Part shown: positions 49,463-57,758 of the stretch, in pieces | Position numbering within the stretch: position 1 is the stretch's first letter | Layout of the letters: every line of letters begins with the position of its first letter | NCBI RefSeq assembly: GCF_014204535.1 | Contig: NZ_JACHLR010000002.1 | Location: forward strand, 1-64,000 | Direction of reading: 5' to 3' | DNA length: 64,000 nucleotides | DNA from: Novosphingobium chloroacetimidivorans | GTDB taxonomy: Bacteria; Pseudomonadota; Alphaproteobacteria; Sphingomonadales; Sphingomonadaceae | Position numbers and translations under genes: made by a program | Notes under the pieces: generated by a model | What the model was told of the DNA's origin: nothing | What the model saw: only the letters and a program-made list of their open reading frames with translations | Databases searched by the model: none

Positions 49463-49487
49463 GCCCCCGCCTATGCGGGGGCTTTTG
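49463..49487 (+). terminator. Rho-independent terminator of rpmJ
   Basis: GCCCCCGC (49463-49470) pairs with GCGGGGGC (49475-49482) around CTAT, with TTTT after it. It ends just before the next gene's GTG at 49490, so that gene has either its own later start or some read-through. Confidence 0.88.
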
Positions 49488-49489
49488 TT

Positions 49490-50128
49490 GTGTCCGGAAC
49501 CGAAGGAACCCCGCCAGTCGAGGCCCCGATTGCCGCGGTCGTTTTCGATGTCGGCCGCGTGCTCGTCGAATGGGACTTGCGCTGCCTGTTCGGCAAGCTG
49601 ATCGACGATCCGGACCAGCTCGAGTGGTTCGTCACGCATGTCGTCAGCGAGGAATGGCACTTCCAGCACGACGCGGGGCGCGAGCTTGCCGAGATGGTGG
49701 CGGAGCGCAAGCTGGCCTTTCCCGATCATGCCGCCTTGATCGATGCCTATGCCACTCGCTTCGGCGAGACCATCCCCGGTCCGGTAGAGGGATCGCACGA
49801 ACTGCTGGAGCGCCTCGCCGCACGTGGCGTGCCGCTCTATGCCATCACCAACTTCGCGAGCCCGTTCTGGGCCGAGTTCCGCCCGACCCAGGCTCCCTTC
49901 GCGCACTTTCGCGATGTCGTGGTGTCGGGCGACGAGAAGCTGGCCAAGCCCGATGCGCGTATCTTCGAGCTTGCCGCCCGCCGCTTCGGTCATGAGCCGG
50001 CCGCCATGCTGTTCATCGACGACAACGTCGCCAACGTGACCGCGGCCCGCGCGCTCGGCTGGCAGGTGCACCATTTCCGGGACGCCGCCACGCTGGAGGC
50101 CGACCTGCTGGCCCGCGGCCTGCTCTGA
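49490..50128 (+). CDS. HAD-superfamily hydrolase
   Basis: A 212-residue haloacid dehalogenase-like (HAD-IA) hydrolase. Motif I is VVFDVGRVLVEWD (with the nucleophile Asp), motif II ITNFASP (Thr/Asn), motif III DEKLAKPDARIF (Lys), and motif IV FIDDNVANV. The helical cap at about 35-85 matches small-molecule phosphatases. The start is uncertain because GTG 49490 follows a terminator directly. Confidence 0.9.
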   Translation: MSGTEGTPPVEAPIAAVVFDVGRVLVEWDLRCLFGKLIDDPDQLEWFVTHVVSEEWHFQHDAGRELAEMVAERKLAFPDHAALIDAYATRFGETIPGPVEGSHELLERLAARGVPLYAITNFASPFWAEFRPTQAPFAHFRDVVVSGDEKLAKPDARIFELAARRFGHEPAAMLFIDDNVANVTAARALGWQVHHFRDAATLEADLLARGLL

Positions 50129-50168
50129 GCCACGATCGCCCATAGCGTCGACGCTGATCCTCACCCGA

Positions 50169-50186
50169 ACTAAGCACTCGCTTAGT
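50169..50186. promoter_or_regulatory. TetR-type palindromic operator
   Basis: ACTAAGC (50169-50175), spacer ACTC, and GCTTAGT (50180-50186) form a perfect 7+7 palindrome. Such CTAAGC/GCTTAG sites are typical TetR-family operators in sphingomonads. It sits 25 bp upstream of a decayed gene. Confidence 0.7.
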
Positions 50187-50211
50187 ATCCGGAACGGCGG
50201 AGAGGAAAGCC

Positions 50212-50587
50212 ATGCAATCGCTCCAGAGTCTCGCGCTCTATCCTCTGCCGCTGGGCACGCCGGCGATGGGCGAGAACCCAAGGGCCGAGTTCGACAAGGC
50301 GCGCGCCGTTCCATCCCTTGCTCGCCAAGTGGGAGGGCAACGGCTTCGTCATCCACGAGTGCCGCGCATGCGCGAACTGCTCGGCCGCGACGACCAGTTG
50401 CGCCCGCCCTACGCCGACGTCGTCGGCCACTTGGGGCAGGAGGGCACCCCAAGGGCGGTTCACGCAGGAGCAGCTCATCTCACTGCCGCCCGAGCCGGGC
50501 GGGCGTCCGTTTCCCGGCGCCTGGGGCATGAAGGGCCTGCCGATCGCCTTTACCCCGGCGCGAGAGCAGCAGCGCGAACTCGCCTGA
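50212..50587 (+). pseudogene. Frameshifted remnant behind a TetR-type operator
   Basis: A protein-like sequence is spread over two reading frames. It runs from SLALYPLPLGTPAMGENPR (frame of 50212), to LLAKWEGNGFVIHEC (frame of 50318), back to RELLGRDDQLRPPYADVV, then to RFTQEQLISLPPEPGGRPF, ending at 50587. At least three frame changes are needed to read it through, so it is probably inactive. The family was not identified. Confidence 0.5.
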
Positions 50588-50696
50588 GGTGGCGGCCTCG
50601 GCCTCTCCGTAAAGCAACTGGGTCCACTCTGGATCATACGCGGAACTGCGCAGCACATCGTCCTGTTAAAACAGGATGCTGCGGGGGATTCGCGCC

Positions 50697-51311
50697 ATGG
50701 AGGCGATCAAGCGACTATTGGCAAAGCTGACGCCGCTCCAGCGGCGGTTGGGTGGCTTTGCGCTCCTCCTCGCGGCAGGCACCGCCGCCTACCTTGGCCT
50801 GTTCGCGCGGGCCGAGGATCGCGCCGCGGTGGCCGCGACGCTGCGCAATCCCCTGTCGGTGTTCTCGGCTCGCTCTCCGGGCGCGCGAGTGGGCGGCGCG
50901 CTGCTCCAGACCAAGCGACGGCTCGCTGCCAATCGCCGCGTGGCCGGCGCGCCGCGACCGGCGGGGGTGCTGCCGCAAGAGCGGGTGCTGTCCAATGTCC
51001 GCACCCGCCCCGCCGCACCGGTGCTCGCGCTCGCCCAGCCGCCGTTCGACGCCGGCCTTCTGGGTTCGCCGACCACGGCCTTCGACGTGCCCGGCATCGG
51101 CCTGCCCGGCCAGGCGCCCGGCTTCGATGTACCCTCGTTCGGCGGAGGAGACGTCTCGCCGAATCCCGCCGCGACGCAGCCGGAGGGCCCCGTTCCGCCC
51201 GGACCCGCCGTGCCGGAGCCGGCCACCTGGGCAATGATGATCCTGGGGCTGGGCGCGATCGGCCAGGCGTTGCGCAATCGTCCGGCGCTCGGCCCAATCC
51301 GGCGCGGCTGA
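50697..51311 (+). CDS. PEP-CTERM protein
   Basis: A 204-residue protein with an N-terminal membrane stretch (LGGFALLLAAGTAAYLGLFA, about 15-34), a Pro/Gly-rich middle, and a C-terminal sorting tail: PEPATWAMMILGLGAIG then a basic end (NRPALGPIRR). Such tails are cleaved by exosortases during export in bacteria that make exopolysaccharide. No exosortase is in the window, but a polysaccharide cluster follows at 57759. GGGGG at 50682-50686 supports the start. Confidence 0.82.
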   Translation: MEAIKRLLAKLTPLQRRLGGFALLLAAGTAAYLGLFARAEDRAAVAATLRNPLSVFSARSPGARVGGALLQTKRRLAANRRVAGAPRPAGVLPQERVLSNVRTRPAAPVLALAQPPFDAGLLGSPTTAFDVPGIGLPGQAPGFDVPSFGGGDVSPNPAATQPEGPVPPGPAVPEPATWAMMILGLGAIGQALRNRPALGPIRRG

Positions 51312-51314
51312 CGC

Positions 51315-51980
51315 TTGGCCCGCGTCTACCTCGTCAGGATGGAGGACCCACGCCGCGTGCGGCGCCGTCGCTGGCGCGCAGGCGCAGCGCTTGCGGGGCT
51401 GCTGGGCGCGGTCTGGCTGGTCGCGGCGGCCATGCTCGCGCCGAGCGCGCCGGTGGCGCTACCGGTCGCGGCGGCCCCGGCAGCGCACGGCCGCATCAGC
51501 TATCCGCCCGCCCATCTGCCGGTGCTGGACCTTCCCGATGGGGAGCGCCGCCAGGTGCGCAGTCTGCTCGATATCGGGCGGCCCATGCAGTTCGGCGAGT
51601 TCGTGTGGAACGAGGCTGGAGTGCCTGCCGGGCCGGTCTGGATCCGGGTGGACCTGGGCCTGCAAGTGCTCTCCGTCTTCCGTGCCGGGCATGAGATCGG
51701 CTCGGCCGTGATCCTCTATGGCGCGGATGCCAAGCCCACGCCGCCGGGCGTCTACCCCATCCTCGCACGCGCGCGGCATCATCGCTCCACGCTGTATGAC
51801 GCGCCGATGCCCTACATGCTGCGCCTCACGCCCGATGGCGTCGCCATCCACGCCAGCGATGTCCGCGCCGCTGCAGCCACCCACGGCTGCATCGGCGTAC
51901 CGCCCGAGTTCGCGCGGCGCCTGTTCGACCAGGCGCGGCGCGGCGACCGGGTGGCGATCATCGGCCATGGGCGCCGTTGA
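51315..51980 (+). CDS. L,D-transpeptidase (YkuD family)
   Basis: A 221-residue wall-crosslinking enzyme with an N-terminal anchor (about 22-45). The catalytic box is IHASDVRAAAATHGCIG, with His and the nucleophile Cys in HGC. The start is TTG 51315; ATG 51339 is equally possible. It lies 3 bp after the PEP-CTERM gene, so both are probably one operon. Confidence 0.88.
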   Translation: MARVYLVRMEDPRRVRRRRWRAGAALAGLLGAVWLVAAAMLAPSAPVALPVAAAPAAHGRISYPPAHLPVLDLPDGERRQVRSLLDIGRPMQFGEFVWNEAGVPAGPVWIRVDLGLQVLSVFRAGHEIGSAVILYGADAKPTPPGVYPILARARHHRSTLYDAPMPYMLRLTPDGVAIHASDVRAAAATHGCIGVPPEFARRLFDQARRGDRVAIIGHGRR

Positions 51981-52130
51981 GGGCGTATCGGCGTTGCGCT
52001 TTCTTGAGGCGGGGGGCGGAGAGTTCGAGCGGAGTTCGGTGAATCGAAACCGGCTCGAAGGTTATGGCTTCGCTCAAGATCCGCCGGACTGCGACATACC
52101 ACCGTAATAGCCACAACCACGCTTCGTCGA

Positions 52131-52268
52131 TTCTCCCCTGCAAGGGGAGGTGGCAGGCGCGAAGCGGCTGACGGAGGGGTGTCCCCGCTGGAGTAGCGCG
52201 TGAGCGAGAGGGTTACACCCCTCCGTCACGCGCGATGCGCGCGCCACCTCCCCTTGCAGGGGAGGATC
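52131..52268. repeat. Dispersed inverted repeat, family A (best copy)
   Basis: A near-perfect 138-bp inverted repeat. Left arm TCTCCCCTGCAAGGGGAGG, right arm CCTCCCCTTGCAGGGGAGG, with further pairing inside (GGCGCGCG, ACGGAGGGGTGT). Also found at 45240, 57438 and partly at 40861. It is non-coding, between the L,D-transpeptidase and CAP genes. Confidence 0.85.
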
Positions 52269-52424
52269 GAAGAACCGCCTCGATCACCGCCAACTCTGCA
52301 TCTACCCGCCTCCAACGTGTTGAAACCACACGCGAAGATCTGAACGACCCGGTAACCATAGCCCCAAACCGCCCGGTCATCGCGCTCGTCCACAAGGCTC
52401 CGCATTGCGGTGGAGTGCGGGTCG

Positions 52425-52946
52425 ATGTCGCGGCAGTGGGCAAGGAGAGTGCTCGGTGTGGTCCTGCTGGCGAGCGCGCCGGCGATCATGGGCGCGAGCG
52501 ATTTCACCGGCCGCTTCGAGCAGCGGGTTCTCGCCGCGCACAACCGCGAACGCTCGGCGCTCGGGATCGCGCCGCTGCGTTGGGATCCGGCGCTTGCCGC
52601 CTCGGCGCGGCTCTGGGCGGCGCATCTGTCCGCCAGCGGCCGCTTCGAGCATGCGCCCGAGCGCGCCGATGAGCCGCAGGGAGAGAACCTGTGGGCCGGC
52701 ACGCGCGGCTATTATGGCCTGGAGGCGATGGTCGATGGCTGGGTGCGCGAGAAGCGCTACTTCCGCCCCGGCACCTTTCCCCATAACAGCACCACCGGCC
52801 GCGTGGAGGACGTGGGGCACTATACCCAGTTGGTCTGGCGCGAGACGCGGCGCGTCGGATGTGCCCTTGCGAGCGGCACCCGCGAGGACGTGCTGGTGTG
52901 CCGCTACAGCGAGGCCGGCAACTACATCGGTGAGCGGCCGTTCTGA
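52425..52946 (+). CDS. CAP-domain (SCP/PR1-like) secreted protein
   Basis: A 173-residue exported protein with a signal peptide (WARRVLGVVLLASAPAIMG). CAP motifs are HNRERSALGIAPLRW, ENLWAG and GHYTQLVWRET, then YSEAGNYIGERPF. ATG 52425 is preferred over GTG 52410. Function in bacteria is not settled; a cell-surface or extracellular role is usual. Confidence 0.92.
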   Translation: MSRQWARRVLGVVLLASAPAIMGASDFTGRFEQRVLAAHNRERSALGIAPLRWDPALAASARLWAAHLSASGRFEHAPERADEPQGENLWAGTRGYYGLEAMVDGWVREKRYFRPGTFPHNSTTGRVEDVGHYTQLVWRETRRVGCALASGTREDVLVCRYSEAGNYIGERPF

Positions 52947-53069
52947 CCGCTGGGGCGTGGCTCCCGGCATGGCTTCTGGCGAGCGACCCGCTTTTCTTTC
53001 GCACTCGCAGCGTAACCCGCTTGGCAAGCAGGCATGCTTAATGCATCACTGTGACAAACGGGAGTCACG

Positions 53070-54512
53070 ATGAGTTCTGCGGGCGGGTCACGCTACGACG
53101 AAATGCTCCATGGGGACGGCTCCGTTCGTGCCGCCTATGCCGATTTTCGCGACTGGTACGACGGGCAGGACATCGCCTGGCTGCGTCGCCAGGACGCGGA
53201 GGCCGAGCGCTTCTTCCGCCGCATCGGCATCACCTTCAACGTCTATGGCGACGATGCCGGCGAAGAGCGGCTGATCCCCTTCGACATGATCCCGCGGATC
53301 ATCACCGCCCGCGAATGGCGCAAGCTGACTCGCGGGATCGAGCAGCGGGTACGGGCGATCAACGCCTTCCTGCAGGACCTCTACCATCGCCAGGAGATCG
53401 TGAAGGCGGGCCGCCTGCCGGTGAACCTCTTGCGCGAGAACGAAGCGTTCCTGACGCAGATGATCGGGTTCACGCCGCCCGGCGGCGTCTACACCCACAT
53501 CGTCGGCATCGATCTGGTCCGCACCGGGCCGGACGAGTTCATGGTGCTGGAGGACAATGCCCGCACGCCGTCCGGCGTCTCGTACATGCTCGAGAACCGC
53601 GAGACGATGATGGCGATGTTCCCCGAGCTGTTCACCAGGATCCCGGTGCGGCCGGTTTCGGACTATCCGCGCCGGCTGATGCGCTCGCTCCAGGCCTGCG
53701 CGCCGGCGCGCTTCGATGGACGGGGCGGTGCACGACCCTCCGTGGCGGTGCTGACGCCGGGCATCTTCAACTCTGCTTACTTCGAGCACGCATACCTGGC
53801 CGACCAGATGGGCGCCGAACTGGTCGAGGGCAGCGACTTGCGCGTGTGCAACGGTCGCGTGCAGATGCGCACGACAGAGGGCTACAAACCGGTCGACGTG
53901 ATCTATCGCCGGGTGGACGACAACTACCTCGATCCCCTGAGCTTCGAGCCCGACAGCGTGCTGGGCGTTGCCGGCATCATGGACGTCTACCGCGCCGGCG
54001 GCGTCACCATCGCCAATGCGCCGGGCACCGGGATCGCCGACGACAAGGCGATCTACAGCTTCATGCCCGATATCGTCGAATTCTACACCGGCGAGAAGCC
54101 GATCCTGCAGAACGTGCCGACCTGGCGCTGCAGCGAGGCGGATTCGCTCGCCTACGTGCTCGACAACCTGTCCGAGCTGGTGGTGAAGGAAGTGCACGGC
54201 TCCGGCGGCTACGGCATGCTGATCGGCCCGACCTCGTCCAAGAAGGAGATCGCCGAGTTCGCGCTGAAGCTGCGCGCCAAGCCGGACAACTACATCGCGC
54301 AGCCCACGCTCTCGCTCTCGACCGTGCCGATCTTCACCAAGGAGGGCCTGGCGCCGCGCCACGTCGATCTGCGGCCGTTCGTGCTGTGCTCGCCCGATGG
54401 CATCGACATCACGCCTGGCGGGCTGACCCGCGTGGCGCTGAAGAAGGGCTCGCTGGTGGTGAATTCCTCGCAAGGCGGCGGGACCAAGGACAGCTGGGTG
54501 CTGGACGAATGA
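53070..54512 (+). CDS. Circularly permuted type 2 ATP-grasp protein
   Basis: A 480-residue enzyme-like protein. Hallmarks: GITFNVYGDDAGEERLIPFDMIPR near the N-terminus, LEDNARTPSGVSYMLENRE, and the KEVHGSGGYGMLIGPTSSK loop for ATP binding. Proteins of this type are predicted amide/peptide ligases. It opens the known set with alpha-E, transglutaminase and Anbu proteins (to 57388). A repeat separates it from the next gene. Confidence 0.95.
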   Translation: MSSAGGSRYDEMLHGDGSVRAAYADFRDWYDGQDIAWLRRQDAEAERFFRRIGITFNVYGDDAGEERLIPFDMIPRIITAREWRKLTRGIEQRVRAINAFLQDLYHRQEIVKAGRLPVNLLRENEAFLTQMIGFTPPGGVYTHIVGIDLVRTGPDEFMVLEDNARTPSGVSYMLENRETMMAMFPELFTRIPVRPVSDYPRRLMRSLQACAPARFDGRGGARPSVAVLTPGIFNSAYFEHAYLADQMGAELVEGSDLRVCNGRVQMRTTEGYKPVDVIYRRVDDNYLDPLSFEPDSVLGVAGIMDVYRAGGVTIANAPGTGIADDKAIYSFMPDIVEFYTGEKPILQNVPTWRCSEADSLAYVLDNLSELVVKEVHGSGGYGMLIGPTSSKKEIAEFALKLRAKPDNYIAQPTLSLSTVPIFTKEGLAPRHVDLRPFVLCSPDGIDITPGGLTRVALKKGSLVVNSSQGGGTKDSWVLDE

Positions 54513-54548
54513 GCTTGCTTGCGCGCGCGCTCTGGCGCTCCCCTTCCT

Positions 54549-54678
54549 TCGTCATCCCTGCGAACGCGGGGATCCATCTCCTAAGCCTTCGCCATCCGCC
54601 GCGACGGTGGGCCACGCGACCGGCGGGCCAAGCGATAGCACCGGAGATGGATTCCCGCGTGCGCGGGAATGACGAAGT
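54549..54678. repeat. Dispersed inverted repeat, family B, inside the operon
   Basis: Arms GTCATCCCTGCGAACGCGGG (54551-54570) and CCCGCGTGCGCGGGAATGAC (54653-54672) with further ATCCATCTCC/GGAGATGGAT pairing. It sits between the ATP-grasp and alpha-E genes, which are otherwise tightly linked in other genomes. Confidence 0.8.
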
Positions 54679-54729
54679 GGTGGGTAGAGGCGTGCCGCTG
54701 CATCGTGCCACCACCGGAGCACCCCACTG

Positions 54730-55677
54730 ATGCTCGGCCGGGCCGCGAACGGCGTCTACTGGATGGCGCGCTACCTGGAGCGGGCGGAGAACACCGCGCG
54801 CCTGATCGACGTGGGTTTCCACCTCGCGCTCACCCGCGGCAGTCGGGCCCGCCAGGAGGAGGAGTGGCGCTCCGTCCTGATCACCACCGGCCAGGAGGCC
54901 GCGTTCCTGGCGCGCAAGCAGGAGCTGACCGGCGCGGCAGTGTTCAACTTCCTGCTGCGCGAGCGGGACAATCCCGGCAGCGTGCTCTCGATGATCGAGA
55001 ATGCGCGCACCAACGCGCGGGTGGTGCGCACCAGCCTGACCAACGAGGTCTGGGAAGCCACCAACGAAACCTGGATGATCCTGCGCGAGCTGCTGGCGCG
55101 CCCGGTGCGCGAGACCAACTTGCGCGAAGTGCTCTCCACCATCCGCCAGCGCGCCACCCTGGTGCGCGGCGCGATGGAAGGATCGATGCTGCGGAACGAA
55201 GTGTTCAACTTCGCCCGCATCGGCACCTTCATCGAGCGCGCGGACAACACCGCGCGCATCCTCGACGTGAAGTACTACGTGCTGTTGCCGTCGGTTGCGT
55301 GGGTCGGCTCCAGCCTCGACAACGTGCAATGGGACACGCTGCTGCGCTCGGTCGCGGGCAACCGCGCCTATTCGTGGCTTCACGCGGGCTCGATGGACCC
55401 GCGCGGCATCGCCAGGTTCCTGATCCTGGACGGCCGGTTCCCGCGCAGCCTGGTGTTCTGCTTCGAGAAGATCCGCAGCAACATGGCCGGCCTCGCCAAG
55501 CAGTACGGCGCCGAGACACAGGCGCACCAGCTGCTGCGCGACGCCGGCACGCGCCTGCACGACGTCAATATCGAGCAGATCTTCGAGGGCGGCCTGCACG
55601 AGTTCCTGCAGGACTACATCGGTCGCACCTATCGGATCGGCGAGGCGATCGCCTCCGATTACCGGTTCATCGCATAG
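54730..55677 (+). CDS. Alpha-E domain protein
   Basis: A 315-residue helical protein. It begins MLGRAANGVYWMARYLERAENTAR, the classic alpha-E opening, then SLTNEVWEATNETWMIL, and FIERADNTARILDVKY. It has no obvious catalytic residues and is probably an adaptor in the ligase/transglutaminase/Anbu system. Confidence 0.95.
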   Translation: MLGRAANGVYWMARYLERAENTARLIDVGFHLALTRGSRARQEEEWRSVLITTGQEAAFLARKQELTGAAVFNFLLRERDNPGSVLSMIENARTNARVVRTSLTNEVWEATNETWMILRELLARPVRETNLREVLSTIRQRATLVRGAMEGSMLRNEVFNFARIGTFIERADNTARILDVKYYVLLPSVAWVGSSLDNVQWDTLLRSVAGNRAYSWLHAGSMDPRGIARFLILDGRFPRSLVFCFEKIRSNMAGLAKQYGAETQAHQLLRDAGTRLHDVNIEQIFEGGLHEFLQDYIGRTYRIGEAIASDYRFIA

Positions 55678-55688
55678 GACGGCCCAGC

Positions 55689-56546
55689 GTGCTCCTCACC
55701 ATCCAGCATGAGACCCGCTACAGCTTCGACTTCGGGGTCAACCATGGCCTCCAGCGGCTACGGCTGCGGCCCAAGTCCACGCATGGCCAGCAGATCGTCG
55801 AGTGGACGACAGACCTGCAGGGTGCCACGCACGAGGCGGCGTACGACGACCAGCACCAGAACCACGTAGAGCTGGTTTCGCTCGATCCCGGCGTGCGCGA
55901 GGTGGTCGTGACATGCCATGGCACAGTGCGCACCGCCGACAACAACGGTGTGGTGGGCGAGCACAGCGGCCACTTTCCGCTATGGTGCTTCCTGCGCGCG
56001 ACACCGCTCACCCGCGCCGGCCTCAAGGTGCGCGCGCTGGTCGCCGGCATCGACGCCGATCGCCGCGATCCGCTCGCCTTCCTGCACAAGATGAGCGAGG
56101 CGGTGCGCGGCGCGGTCGACTACGTGCCGGGCACCACCGACGTGAAGACCTCGGCCGAGCAGGCGCTCGCCGCCGGTCGCGGCGTGTGCCAGGACCAGGC
56201 GCACGTCTTCATCAGCGCCGGGCGTCTGGTCGACATTCCGACGCGCTATGTCGGCGGTTACCTCAAGATGGATGGGCGGATCGAGCAGGACGCCGGCCAC
56301 GGCTGGGCCGAGGCCTATGTTCGCGGGCTGGGCTGGGTCGGCTTCGACGTCGCCAACGCGATCTGCCCGGACGAGCGCTATGTCCGCGTGGCCTCTGGCT
56401 GCGACTACAGCGACGCGGCGCCGTTCACAGGTATTGCTACGGGTACGGGGGAAAGCCGGCTGTCCGTTCATTTGTCTGTAGAGGAGAATCGGGTAGGACA
56501 GCAGCAACAGTCGCAAGGTGGGCAGCACCAGTCTCGGGGCGAGTAA
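55689..56546 (+). CDS. Transglutaminase-like protein
   Basis: A 285-residue protein from GTG 55689. An N-terminal beta domain is followed by the papain-like triad: Cys in GRGVCQDQAHV, His in DAGHGWAEAYV, and Asp in GFDVANAI. The tail is Gln-rich. It likely cleaves or forms isopeptide bonds on the peptide made or marked by the ATP-grasp protein. Confidence 0.94.
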   Translation: MLLTIQHETRYSFDFGVNHGLQRLRLRPKSTHGQQIVEWTTDLQGATHEAAYDDQHQNHVELVSLDPGVREVVVTCHGTVRTADNNGVVGEHSGHFPLWCFLRATPLTRAGLKVRALVAGIDADRRDPLAFLHKMSEAVRGAVDYVPGTTDVKTSAEQALAAGRGVCQDQAHVFISAGRLVDIPTRYVGGYLKMDGRIEQDAGHGWAEAYVRGLGWVGFDVANAICPDERYVRVASGCDYSDAAPFTGIATGTGESRLSVHLSVEENRVGQQQQSQGGQHQSRGE

Positions 56547-56626
56547 GTCCACAGGCGGGGCCAGGACGGCAAAACGGCCGCGGGGGCGGTCAAGTAGCCG
56601 AAGGGTACGAAGGACAGACAGGTCGG

Positions 56627-57388
56627 ATGACGTATTGCGTGGGCATGATGCTGGATCGTGGGCTCGTGCTGATGAGCGACACCCGCACCAATTCGGGCGT
56701 CGACAACATCTCCGTGTTCCGCAAGATGTTCCACTGGTGCATGCCGGGGGAGCGCATCATCACGGTAATGACCGCGGGCAACCTCGCCACCACCCAGTCG
56801 GTGATCAGCAAGCTGGAGGAACGCAACAAGGCGCCGGCCGAGCGGCACAACTCGCTGCTCGAAGCTCCGACGATGTTCCAGGTGGCGACGATCGTCGGCG
56901 ATATCCTGCGCGAGACGATCGCCAGCCGGGCCTCCAACAACGGCCAGACGGCCGCGGCCACGTTCGGCGCTTCGATGATCGTGTCGGGCCAGATCAAGGG
57001 CCAGGAACCGCGGCTGTTCCTGATCTATCCGGAAGGCAACTTCATCGAGGCGAGCTACGACACGCCCTTCTTCCAGATCGGCGAGACCAAGTACGGCCGT
57101 CCGATCCTGCTGCGCGGCTACGAGCGCGACATGAGCTTCGAAAGCGCGGTGAAGCTGCTGATGGTGAGCTTCGACTCAACGCTGAAGGCGAACCTGTCGG
57201 TCGGCCTGCCGCTCGACCTGCTGGTGATCGAGCGCGACTGCTTCGAGCCGCTGCACGAGCGGCGCATCGACGGCAACGATCCCTACTTCAAGGCAGTCTC
57301 CACCGGTTGGGGCGAGGCGCTGAAGCGGGCCTTCATGTCGCTGCCCAACTACACTATGGACGAGCCGCTGCACCTGGCGGCGGAGTAG
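56627..57388 (+). CDS. Anbu-type proteasome-like protease
   Basis: A 253-residue Ntn-hydrolase. It starts MTYCVGMMLDRGLVLMSDTRTNSGVDN, so the N-terminal Thr2 after Met removal is the likely nucleophile. Lys, Asp and Ser residues for the proteasome-type site are nearby. Anbu is an ancestral relative of HslV and the proteasome beta subunit and usually co-occurs with the three preceding genes. Confidence 0.93.
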   Translation: MTYCVGMMLDRGLVLMSDTRTNSGVDNISVFRKMFHWCMPGERIITVMTAGNLATTQSVISKLEERNKAPAERHNSLLEAPTMFQVATIVGDILRETIASRASNNGQTAAATFGASMIVSGQIKGQEPRLFLIYPEGNFIEASYDTPFFQIGETKYGRPILLRGYERDMSFESAVKLLMVSFDSTLKANLSVGLPLDLLVIERDCFEPLHERRIDGNDPYFKAVSTGWGEALKRAFMSLPNYTMDEPLHLAAE

Positions 57389-57437
57389 GCTGTCCTCGGG
57401 ATGAGGGTGGTTCTTGTGAGTGCGAGGGTGTTCTTTG

Positions 57438-57573
57438 ATTCCCCTGCAAAGGGAGGGGGACCGCCAGCGTAGCTGGTAGTGGAGGGGTGTAATCCTCTCG
57501 GCCGGGTTCTCGACTGGCGGCGACACTCCTTCGTCAGTCCTGCGGACTGCCACCTCCCCTTGCAGGGGAGGAT
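57438..57573. repeat. Dispersed inverted repeat, family A
   Basis: Starts CCCCTGCAAAGGGAGG and ends CCTCCCCTTGCAGGGGAGG; a third full copy of the family at 45240 and 52131. It lies in a 370-bp gap (57389-57758) that otherwise shows no gene. Confidence 0.82.
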
Positions 57574-57758
57574 CTTTCCGGTATGGGCACAAGCGTTGGG
57601 CCAGCACGCCTCGGCCCAACCAAGGTTGCCGGCACCGCTTGAACGCAAGCGCTGACACCCCATCCATGCTGGACCGCGCAGCCGTTGTCCTATACGGATA
57701 GTCCCTCAGTGAAGCGGCCTTTCGGGGTCGTCGGTTCACCGGAGAAACCGTCCTTCCC

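Noticed and set aside
54549-54678. An insertion sequence remnant between ATP-grasp and alpha-E genes
   Set aside because: It has no transposase fragment or target duplication; the structure matches a short dispersed inverted repeat.
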